From the NCBI GenBank assembly GCA_013359215.1, contig JABWCH010000004.1:1-40805 (forward strand): a stretch of 40,805 nt of DNA. The letters run 5' to 3'. Position numbers and translations under genes: made by a program. Below are positions 27,259-36,300 of the stretch, piece by piece. The stretch is from Candidatus Brocadiia bacterium. Its GTDB lineage: Bacteria > Planctomycetota > Uabimicrobiia > Uabimicrobiales > JABWCH01. The notes under the pieces were generated by a model. The model saw only the letters and a list, made by a program, of their open reading frames with translations, made no database searches and was not told where the DNA came from. Within the stretch, counting starts at the first letter, position 1; the number at the start of each line of letters is the position of its first letter.

Positions 27259-28830
27259 ATGTCTACAAGCATTTTGATATGCACGGTTGGCGAATCCTAC
27301 TGGGTAATCCCAGAAAGCTATGATTTTCTATCAAATGATACATATTTCAAAGGCGATGATAACGCTAACGAAAGAAACCTTGTCCTTCAGACTAATGAGG
27401 ACAAAAGAGTCAATATAGATGAAATCTGGGCGATTATGACGGAGGATAAAAAAAATTTACTGGATCGTTGCCAATTGCTGGCTCAATGGTATAAACTCGA
27501 AAATCCTGACTTACAAAATCCTAAGTTTCAATTTCGTCTTTTCTGCGCTCCAGGAACAACAGAGTTAGATACTCATCTTGAAAATAAATCTATGCTCGAA
27601 ACCATTTTGCGCACAGTCATGAAAGCCAGGTCCGTTGCGGGAAAAGAGGGTAAAGTTTATCTCAGTATCGCTGGTGGCAGGAAAAATATGTCATCGAATT
27701 TGCAACAAACCGATCTGTTTTTTGGTGCTGATGGTATTTTTCACGTAATCACAAAAAATGATAATGCTCTTGAGGATTTATTGGAAGGCACAGACACTCA
27801 GTCCAATATTTATAAAAAATTTAATTTACAAGAACTAGATCATGAGCAATATAAGAGGCATAAAGATAAATTATACTCCCATATCTGCCCTGTCAGTCTT
27901 CTATCCACTGCTGGCTGGAGTGGCATGATTCAAGGTACGATTCATCATTCCAATAAAGGCAAGCCGCTATCGTCTCAGAATTTTCCCATGGAACCAGTAG
28001 TTAGTTTTCCATCGGACTGGGAGGCTGTTTATTCTTCTAGATTTGAGGTTGCTCAGAAAGGACAAAATTTTGTCATTAAGGAAGAAAAAAAGGCAAATCC
28101 TTTGGTCTTTGAAATAATCCAGAATGCTGTTAATAATAGTAAAAAATTTTTGGATCTCGTCCTGAGCGCAGGTTTTGCCAGCAGTACCTTGTACCACGAT
28201 TTATGTGGTACTGAAGCAACAATCAAGAATAGCGTTCAGCCCATCCTGAGTTACTATCTGGCTGGCATTAGCGATTTGACAAAGAAACCAAAAAGCTCGT
28301 CATTGCATGAGTTGAATATGTCTACATATAAATGCTACAATGCTAATTTCTCCCCATTTGGGGAGAAAATATTGCGGCCAGCGCTTGATCTATGCAATTT
28401 TCCAGTACAAGAACAAGCCCAAAATAGCTTTCAAGTTACAAGGGGTAGGTATAGGATTAAAATTATTTATAATATCGAAATATTTGAAAAAAACTTAAAC
28501 CTGGGATTGTTGTTGATTTTGTTACGCAATCTATTAAAAAATGCTATAGAAAATACAAGCAATTACGAGGTAGAGTGTAAAATAGAAAAACATAATAAGA
28601 GGTTTCGGCTTGCCGTCACAAATGAAGTTTCGGAAAAAGATATCCAAGAGAAGCCATGGATGCGAGTGTTTAACCCTTTTTCCACCACTAATAATGATGA
28701 TGATGGCAGATTACATGGTCTTGGTGGAGTAGCAATGCGTAAAGCAGCAGAATGTCTAGGCAGCAAATTGGAAGTGGAAGCACAACAAAATAAAGTGACA
28801 TTTTTTGTATATTTAACAAGCGAGGAGTAA
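27259..28830 (+). CDS. CARF domain fused to a histidine kinase
   Basis: Residues 1 to about 175 match the NE0113-type CARF family (Cas_NE0113, TIGR02584): ILICTVGES at the first strand and SIAGGRKNMSS at 136-146, the family's most diagnostic motif. After a linker come histidine kinase parts: a dimerisation/phospho-acceptor helix with TLYHDLCGTEATIKN (H313), an N box NLLKNAIENT (N424, N428), NPFSTTN, and a G box HGLGGVAMRKAAE (about 490-503). No TM segment, so it is a cytosolic kinase. The CARF domain should bind cyclic oligoadenylate made by Cas10 and control autophosphorylation. A perfect AGGAGGT (27248-27254) precedes the ATG. The response regulator follows 4 bp after the stop. CARF proteins normally carry HEPN, nuclease or HTH effectors; a kinase is unusual. 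Confidence 0.9.
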   Translation: MSTSILICTVGESYWVIPESYDFLSNDTYFKGDDNANERNLVLQTNEDKRVNIDEIWAIMTEDKKNLLDRCQLLAQWYKLENPDLQNPKFQFRLFCAPGTTELDTHLENKSMLETILRTVMKARSVAGKEGKVYLSIAGGRKNMSSNLQQTDLFFGADGIFHVITKNDNALEDLLEGTDTQSNIYKKFNLQELDHEQYKRHKDKLYSHICPVSLLSTAGWSGMIQGTIHHSNKGKPLSSQNFPMEPVVSFPSDWEAVYSSRFEVAQKGQNFVIKEEKKANPLVFEIIQNAVNNSKKFLDLVLSAGFASSTLYHDLCGTEATIKNSVQPILSYYLAGISDLTKKPKSSSLHELNMSTYKCYNANFSPFGEKILRPALDLCNFPVQEQAQNSFQVTRGRYRIKIIYNIEIFEKNLNLGLLLILLRNLLKNAIENTSNYEVECKIEKHNKRFRLAVTNEVSEKDIQEKPWMRVFNPFSTTNNDDDGRLHGLGGVAMRKAAECLGSKLEVEAQQNKVTFFVYLTSEE

Positions 28831-28834
28831 AAAT

Positions 28835-31800
28835 ATGAAACTGGTTCATCTCTCCCAGTACATTCAAAATAAAAAATATACTTTAAATGTTCCTTCCACG
28901 TCGAATTTATTGTCATCTGATCTTAGCGGATGGAGCACTTCTTTATATGAAAAAGGATTGTGGTACCAAAATTTATCGGAGAGTTTTTACAATGATCCAT
29001 CGTCTCCCAAGCTTTGCATCGTACACTTTACAAATGTAAGGTCAATCTTAACATCAGAATTATTGCCTAAATATAATGCTCTCCATTTTTATTGGATTGG
29101 CTATTCTAGCACAACTGGAGCCTCTGCCCCCGACGATTTTCCCAAAGATCCCCATTACTATTGGATCTCGGATTTTTATAAGATTCAAGATGGTTTACAA
29201 TCTTTATTAGAAGACTGGGAAAGACGATTGGCTTTGGACTCTACTGCTGCTCCGATTTTTACCATTTTAGAACGCCGCAGTCGCTATTGGATGTATAGAT
29301 TCGGTCAGAAATTAGAATCTCTGGCCTTACAAGGCAAATCCCCATGGCCAGACATGCAGGAAATTTTAGCAGATTTGGAAAAAGAAAATCCACAAATCAA
29401 ACAAGAACTGGCGAAGATATTCTCATCTTCTGAAGAAGATACAGGCTCAAGGATAAGCCAAATCCTTAGAGATGAAATTTGGGGAAAGATCAAGGGAATG
29501 ACCAATAATAACAAAAAGTCCGAGCTTAAAAAGCTATGGATATACAATGCTCCAGATAATTGGAAAGAAGCATTGGAATCCAAACATTCTTACACAATTC
29601 ACTCAGCACAAAATCTTTCCCTGACAGATTTTCTTCAGTTGGCTCGAGATTGGGAAAAGGATTGTCCAGAGTGTTTGCTCCTTTTCTTGGAAGAGGGTGG
29701 TTATGACCTCGATCCAATAGAGTGGATTAAACACCTGCGCTTCGACAATACCATTCATCAAGACATACGCCGTCTTCCTGTCTTATTTTTTGCCTATAGC
29801 TCCCTCGAAGAATTGCGAGAATATAGCCATTCAGCCTATTTTTTGCTATCTCCTGGCTGTAGACTTTTGCAGCGTGGCATTTCTTGGGAGGAACTAAAAT
29901 CGGCGCTCGATCATCCGCCGAAAATCCTGGACGATAGCCAGCTCGAATATTTTGCCCATGCTGAAATCAGCCATCTGGATGAAGTTCGCGCTCACGAGTT
30001 GAAGAATCGCATTGGGCCGCTGGTACTATTGCAGGGATTTTTGTTGAAAGATTGGCAGGCTGCATCTACAGAGAGAAGAAAAATCCAGTGCGATGCTCAA
30101 CAAAAAATAAGCGATGATATTGAGAAGAGGAGAGAAGCCCTGCTGGAGGAAGATAAACGATATTGGGAAGCCTTAGAAAAATGGATGCCTGATAGACAGG
30201 AAATAAAGCAAATCAGAGAAGAGCTTCTTCAATATACTCCGTGGGAAAATTTTTATCAGGCAATAAGTCCTGTATTGGCTCCTACGGATTCAAGCCGAGC
30301 TATAGAAAAAGCAATTCGAGGGGTAGAGTCTATAATCAAAAAGTACGATAAATGCGAAGAGATGATAAATGCTTGTAATATTACTCTTAAAGAACTTCAA
30401 AATAAGCTCAAGATACTGAAACAAAGCCGAAAAAAAATTTGCCTGGCTCTACCTGAAAAAGTTAGCACTAAGCTTGAGGAGCAAAAAACTTGGGAAGAAA
30501 TGCTTTCCGAGCAAGAGACTAACCGCAAGAAGCTCAAAGATTATTTGGCAAATATAGGTACAATAGGAACAGCAGAAGTCAACATCGAAGAAATTTTTCA
30601 GAAACGAGATGATTGTATACACTCTAGTTATAAGCAAATCGAAAATATGTGCGAAAAATTGATCACTAGCTGTGACCTGCGTAGCAAAGCAATGTTCTTT
30701 TTGGAAAAATTGAACCCAATCCAGATACGAAAATCCTCAATTCCAGGAATTCCCAGGCTACAGAAAATCGTATATATTGACGATGAAGCCGACCATCAAT
30801 GGGCGGATGTACTCAAGGCCATTTTTGGAGAAACAACAGTCGAAGTGTACTGCCCTAACACGGAAGAATTATACAACGATATCTTGGAAAAAATCAAAAA
30901 TAACGTATTAAAAGATGCAGACCTGGTATTGCTTGATCTTTGGCTAAAACCAAAGGAAGACAGTGCCAAATCTTTGTTAGATGAAGAAGAATCGTATACA
31001 GGAATGGATATCCTGAAAGAAATCAGAAGCAACAATCCCTATCTTCCCGTTGTTATCTTCTCGGCAGCAGATCAGGCCATTAACTACCATCGGTTGCAAA
31101 AGAAAGGCGCATCTGGTTTTTATTTCAAAGGCAGCATGTCTGTTTTCCATGATCCAACACTATGCCAGCAAAACTTTGGGCTTTTGCTTCAATTGATTTG
31201 GGATTGCGAATTACATCAAGAATTGTCCTGGATGTACCGCAACTATATCAAGGAAATTGAGCAAAAACCTAATGTCATCCGCCTGGAGCACTATAAAAAA
31301 ATTGTAGACTACATCCAACATTGTTGGGGGCATTTGCAACGCATCTGCAACCGCATGGAGGATTGTGTGGATTTTCTCTATAATTTCAGCATGCTAAAAG
31401 ATATTTTCAACGTTAAGAAATTCGATAAGATATTCGATCATCGTGTGAATCAAAGATTTATGTTTAAACCATGGTTTGATTTGGAGAATCAAGATAGAAC
31501 AACAGACCATTCATTATGCCTTTTATTGGCATTTCCTCGTTTGTTGCGTAATATGGCTGCTCATGAGGAAAATATGAAAAAATTTTTCCATATCTATGAT
31601 TGTTTCATCGGGCTTTATTGCGTTTTAACTATTTATCGACAATTGAATCAACCCTCTACCAAACAGCCTGGGAAGTCGCCACTGATCGAAGCTCTCTTAG
31701 GTATATTTTATATCACTCATGGGGATATAGTCGATAACTATCGAGAAGTGCCAAACCTTTCTGTTTTTATGCAACACCAAGAGGATCAAGAGGATCAAAC

Positions 31801-32227
31801 CGATCAAAAATACGAATTCAAGAAATACGGATTCAAAAAGCCTTATCCACAATGGCGTCTTTTATTCACATACTTGCTATTGATTCGAGAAACATACCAG
31901 TATTTCCCTGAGAGGATGAAAGTATTCATACATAAACGCTTATTTGGAGCAAGATTATTATACGATCAAAGCAAAAGCACATTTCGATTACACCTCGGCT
32001 GTTCTTTGTTGGCAGTTCTATCAGATGACTGGTATTGGCCAGATAGAAAGAATGGTTGGTTAACAGGATGGAATACAATATGCAAAGAAAAAGAAATAGC
32101 AAGCTTTCTGAATTCAGAAGAAAATCATCCCGAAGGTCGGTTTGTTTATCTCCATTTGAAAATCGAAGAGGGCTGTATCTCTATAACAAAACTCTCCGAT
32201 GAACCGCCTGATTTCTTTATTGAATAA
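28835..32227 (+). CDS. 1130-aa response regulator, receiver domain in a large novel scaffold
   Basis: A canonical receiver domain lies at about 643-790: YIDDEAD (D649, D650), phospho-acceptor D701 in LVLLDLWLKP, VVIFSAAD (Ser) and FYFKGS (Lys). Upstream, residues about 240-360 (WIYNAPDNW..., LPVLFFAYSS, YFLLSP) look like a second, degenerate receiver without the acceptor Asp. Residues about 400-640 form long helices and coiled coil. The 300-residue C-terminal part (about 800-1130) is helical and unrecognised (HIQ/HCWGHLQRICNRM, FPRLLRNMAAHEENM). No DNA-binding domain is visible. GAGGAG precedes the ATG, 4 bp after the CARF kinase, so the two are cognate. The output could be protein-protein contact or an enzyme I cannot name. 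Confidence 0.85.
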   Translation: MKLVHLSQYIQNKKYTLNVPSTSNLLSSDLSGWSTSLYEKGLWYQNLSESFYNDPSSPKLCIVHFTNVRSILTSELLPKYNALHFYWIGYSSTTGASAPDDFPKDPHYYWISDFYKIQDGLQSLLEDWERRLALDSTAAPIFTILERRSRYWMYRFGQKLESLALQGKSPWPDMQEILADLEKENPQIKQELAKIFSSSEEDTGSRISQILRDEIWGKIKGMTNNNKKSELKKLWIYNAPDNWKEALESKHSYTIHSAQNLSLTDFLQLARDWEKDCPECLLLFLEEGGYDLDPIEWIKHLRFDNTIHQDIRRLPVLFFAYSSLEELREYSHSAYFLLSPGCRLLQRGISWEELKSALDHPPKILDDSQLEYFAHAEISHLDEVRAHELKNRIGPLVLLQGFLLKDWQAASTERRKIQCDAQQKISDDIEKRREALLEEDKRYWEALEKWMPDRQEIKQIREELLQYTPWENFYQAISPVLAPTDSSRAIEKAIRGVESIIKKYDKCEEMINACNITLKELQNKLKILKQSRKKICLALPEKVSTKLEEQKTWEEMLSEQETNRKKLKDYLANIGTIGTAEVNIEEIFQKRDDCIHSSYKQIENMCEKLITSCDLRSKAMFFLEKLNPIQIRKSSIPGIPRLQKIVYIDDEADHQWADVLKAIFGETTVEVYCPNTEELYNDILEKIKNNVLKDADLVLLDLWLKPKEDSAKSLLDEEESYTGMDILKEIRSNNPYLPVVIFSAADQAINYHRLQKKGASGFYFKGSMSVFHDPTLCQQNFGLLLQLIWDCELHQELSWMYRNYIKEIEQKPNVIRLEHYKKIVDYIQHCWGHLQRICNRMEDCVDFLYNFSMLKDIFNVKKFDKIFDHRVNQRFMFKPWFDLENQDRTTDHSLCLLLAFPRLLRNMAAHEENMKKFFHIYDCFIGLYCVLTIYRQLNQPSTKQPGKSPLIEALLGIFYITHGDIVDNYREVPNLSVFMQHQEDQEDQTDQKYEFKKYGFKKPYPQWRLLFTYLLLIRETYQYFPERMKVFIHKRLFGARLLYDQSKSTFRLHLGCSLLAVLSDDWYWPDRKNGWLTGWNTICKEKEIASFLNSEENHPEGRFVYLHLKIEEGCISITKLSDEPPDFFIE

Positions 32228-32255
32228 GCTACGGGCGATACTGGTGTATGATTTC

Positions 32256-33317
32256 CTAATGGGAAGCGATCATAATAACTAACATAAAAAATGTGATGAT
32301 CCATATAAGAAATATATATCGTATTTCCTTTTGGATTTGGCTGTCGCTTTGGATTATTTCTTTTGCCTGGCCCTCAAAGTCTCTGAGAAGGCCATCAGGT
32401 ATCTGAGGTTCTTTTTTCTGCTGCAAGAGAAGGTTATACTGTTGGGTTAACTTTGTTTGACTTTGCGCACACTGTTTTTCTAGCGAAATGATCTTCTCTT
32501 GAAGAGATTCTAACAATTGTTTTGTCTGCAAATTGCTTTCTTTCATTTCTATCTGCGATTTCATAAGCTGTTCATAGGATTGCTTTTTCGATTCAATATC
32601 TCTGTTGATGCCATCGAAACCGCCTTTTATTTCTCCGCAGAACTTGTTTGTTTCGGATTGGAATCTCTCGATTCGGGCACAAGATTTACCAATAAGGTTG
32701 GCTTGATTTTCGATTTGGGACAAATCGTTAGATACCTGGCGTAAGCTGGCATTGACCTGGGAAAACACTTCTGTAGCAGGAACTTCGGATTGCATAGGAG
32801 TAGTTTCAGCGATTTTAGCTGGTTGAATACGTTCAGTCTGCCCATTATTTTTGGGTAGATTCAAAATATCCCAAAGAGAGATTGAACCAGGCTCAGGTTC
32901 ATTCCAATCTGACGGAAGGGGGGACTGAATAAAACTTGCCAGTTCAGAGAAGGAATAATCCTGGCCAGGAGTTCGGATTACACCTTCCGACAATACATCA
33001 AAATTCTTTTGCTTCTCTGATTCGAGTGCCATGCGCCAATTTTGGATTTCAGAACGGTTGATGAACCATTGATGTTCCCAATATTTCCAGAAGATGCCCC
33101 TCTGGTCATCAGAAAGACTGGCGGTTTTTATAAACCAATCGGCTATTTGTTTGAGTGTCTTTACATTTTTTTCGCCAGCCATTTGGCTGGTAAAATCATC
33201 CAATTGTTTCTGCTCTTTTAAGTCCAATGTGAGAGCTGCGTTAATGAATACTTTAAGAAGATCGCTACGCTCAGCAGATGTTGTCTGCTCTTGATCATCG
33301 CAAAGATTAAAAATCAT
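32256..33317 (-). CDS. coiled-coil protein with C-terminal membrane tail (353 aa)
   Basis: Residues about 1-170 are a helical, Trp-containing domain (FWKYWEHQWFINRSEIQNW). Residues about 180-310 form a long Gln/Ser/Lys-rich coiled coil with short polar heptads. The last ~25 residues (IFLIWIITFFMLVIMI) are one TM helix, so the protein is tail-anchored with nearly all of it in the cytoplasm. No family recognised. AAGGAG precedes the ATG. It lies 75 bp downstream of the giant pentapeptide-like gene on the same strand and converges with the response regulator gene. Confidence 0.75.
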   Translation of the reverse strand: MIFNLCDDQEQTTSAERSDLLKVFINAALTLDLKEQKQLDDFTSQMAGEKNVKTLKQIADWFIKTASLSDDQRGIFWKYWEHQWFINRSEIQNWRMALESEKQKNFDVLSEGVIRTPGQDYSFSELASFIQSPLPSDWNEPEPGSISLWDILNLPKNNGQTERIQPAKIAETTPMQSEVPATEVFSQVNASLRQVSNDLSQIENQANLIGKSCARIERFQSETNKFCGEIKGGFDGINRDIESKKQSYEQLMKSQIEMKESNLQTKQLLESLQEKIISLEKQCAQSQTKLTQQYNLLLQQKKEPQIPDGLLRDFEGQAKEIIQSDSQIQKEIRYIFLIWIITFFMLVIMIASH

Positions 33318-33338
33318 ATTTTTTTCTCCTTATTTTTT

Positions 33339-33372
33339 GCCGCATGGCAAAGCAAATTTTTTAACATGCGGC
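33339..33372. other. inter-gene hairpin
   Basis: GCCGCATG (33339-33346) pairs with CATGCGGC (33365-33372) around an 18-nt AT-rich loop, between the giant membrane gene and the coiled-coil gene. On the minus strand it is followed by A-rich, not T-rich, sequence and then directly by the SD, so an mRNA processing or stability hairpin is more likely than a terminator. Confidence 0.5.
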
Positions 33373-33392
33373 GTATAGGTTTTAGAAGGCTC

Positions 33393-36300
33393 TTACATGC
33401 CTATCTTACGCAATAGCATGACGGGAATAAACGGAACAATCAACAGCATGCTTAAAACCCTAAACAGGCCATAAAGAATTTTTATAGTCGTACGTAACCA
33501 GTTTTGGTGGGCGATTGCCCACCGCTTCAAGCTATGATAGATATTATCATTACTACCAACCTTATTTGGCTTATTCATTTTATCGCTAAATAGCCTCTTC
33601 AGGAATGGGGCAATACCTCTCCGAGAAGATATTTTTTTCTTTAGATTAGAATCCTTCTGGAGCAAGGGAATTTCCAACTTTGTAGTCATTTCACCAAAAG
33701 TAAGCACTGGACAGCTATTTCCCCATGCCGCTTCGACAGATGATTCCATTGGCAGGTTTTGAATCTGGCTAAACCACAGGAAATTTAAACAGAATAGTAA
33801 TCCTACCATGATTGACAAATAGATAAAAACCCCTGTATAAGTATGGATAAGACGCAGAAATAGGCGTTGCCAGGGACTTCTCGATTTCATGACCAATCGA
33901 TCCTTATTTGTCCGATCTCTTTGCTTTTCAAGTATCTCTTCTATGAGGTTGATTTCGCTTTCCAATGCTTCGCACTCAGAGATAGGACATGGTTGTTCCT
34001 CTGTGGCATTAGTCTTTTTCTTTTCCACTTCCAACGGTTTAAGGTATATCTGCTTTTTGGCTAGAGCAAGTCTGGAATAAGTTTGTGGCTCAAGCTGTTT
34101 CCATTTTAGTACAATTGTACTGGGCAAGGTGACATCAGAAAGATATAGAAAATCGAATTGCGCTCGAGTAAAATCAGCAAGAGTTGAAAATGTTGCTTTG
34201 CTAAAATCTACGGTATAAGCAGAGGCTTCTTTTTTATGGAGTAAACTGGAAAAGTAAGCTAAAGTGCGTCGCTGGCCTCCTTGTTTGGTTGGGAATTGGG
34301 TATCCTTGAACGAGGCTAGACTTTCGAAGATAGAGTCTTGGAACGAAACAGGTAGAGCGAATTGTGTAGATTGAAACAGTGCCTGAGACTTCCAATGCGT
34401 CTTTGCAAAGGAGACTATGGCTGAATCTTTCCCCTCTGAAGCCTGAAACATGGCATGAGAAAAATCTCCATCATCTAAGAATTTACATCTGTCGAATTGG
34501 GCTTGCCCTATGAAGCTAGTCTTAAAAAGCTCGGCCTGGTTAATAGTGCTATCGCTCCAATTTGCATTAGTCAAGCTTGCTTTCTTTGCGATCAATTTTC
34601 CGTTTATTGTCATATTAACAGCCTTGGCTCTTTTTGTTACGGTTGTAAAGTCAAGGCAGAGATTCCCCTCGATGCGAATACCACTTAGATCAAAATCTGC
34701 TATATTACTTTGCTTCATTAGTATATCTTTTTGACAACAGGCGTTGGTTAATACTAATTTCTCATCGATTTCGGTATTTTCCATGCTCACTGTGCCTAAA
34801 GTTGCGTTCTTCATCTCCAATCGAGCAATGACTGCCTGGTTCAAATTGCAGGTGTCAGCGCAACACGCTTCTTCCAAGTCTATTAGCCTGGATACCATTT
34901 TGAAACCTTCAAGTTTTCCGGATAGTTCTAATTTTTTGCCTTGAACTACACCTAGATAGGCAGGATTAAAGAAGACATCACCCCTCATGCACGCATTATT
35001 AAGAGAAAAGTGATGGGAATAGATATTTTTTCCTTGTAATGGCTTCTCCAACAGGGCTTTATAGAACGAAAGCCGACCGAATACATTAGTCGACACCAAA
35101 ACGACTTCCTCTTGAAAAGAGTTACGATATCTATCCGCTTCCTCGCTTGGCGATAGATAGATATCTTGAAGGTGTGAGGCAGAGAGCATTCGGAATTTAT
35201 CATGGAACGTGCATCCTTTCATTTCCATACCTTCTGAGATACATGCCCCAGATGCGTTGAATTCGCCCTTTACCGTTACTTCCCTGAGCAAAAATTGCTG
35301 TTTATCTTGTTTGGCAGAGAAACAATCTATAAGATGCCATGTATCGCGCAAATCAAACACTTTTTCGATATTAAGATTGGCAATATCTACCGTCCCATGG
35401 AATGTAGAACCAGCTAACAACAGTGATCCCTGGATATTCTTAATATCTTTCATCCTCAGCCCTTGCCTCAGACTGGCCATTTCTATCTGTATATCCCTTT
35501 TTGCATTAATATTTTGAATGAATAGTGGCACAAAGTTCTGACTCCTATAAAAATCGAGTGTCCCGATTTCAGCATCGGCTACTCTCACGCAGGCATCAGT
35601 CGTTCCACGACAGAACCAGCTTTGTTGGGCACTCAACTCATTGATATTGCATCCCTGGACTTCAACTCTTGCAAACGTGAGGAGATTGTCGAGGATCAAG
35701 CGTTCGGTTGTAAGATTTTTCAGCGATACCTTACCAAGGCTCATCGTGTATGGCTCACGGGCTTGTACATACAATGGATTACAGCTCTTAATATAAGTCT
35801 TACTACACTGCGACCATTGCTCCCATGCAGATTCAGGCGTAATCGTTTTGGTATTATCTATATCGCTATGGCATTTTCCATCAAACACGATGCCATAGCA
35901 TTGGGTGAGGAAGAACATGGCTGTCTCATTTACCTTGTCATTGGGTATAGCCTGCATTAAAAGATTGCCATTTTTATTAACCTTGATATTCCTTAATAAG
36001 TCTTGTAGAAAAAACATGCTCTGGCAAGGGGATGTTAGCAAACCTTGTTCGATGAAATTGCGCATAACCGCCTGCCAGTTTTTAGCTTTATCCAGTTTGG
36101 ATTTATTAGAGAAAAAGCAGACGTCTTCAGTCCATTTCAAGAGGGCTGTATAAAGGGAAGCTGGCAAAGAGCATCCTAGAGCAAAACGGATGAGTTCTGA
36201 CGGGTCTACTTCCTCTTCTTTCATAACAGGCAAGGAGATTAGCGAGATTGGCATAAATTCAGCCAGATATTTTAAATCATTCGATTTCGGAAAATCATCC

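Noticed and set aside
27259..28830. Csm6/Csx1-type CARF RNase
   Set aside because: There is no HEPN R-x4-6-H motif; the C-terminal half has N and G boxes of a histidine kinase.
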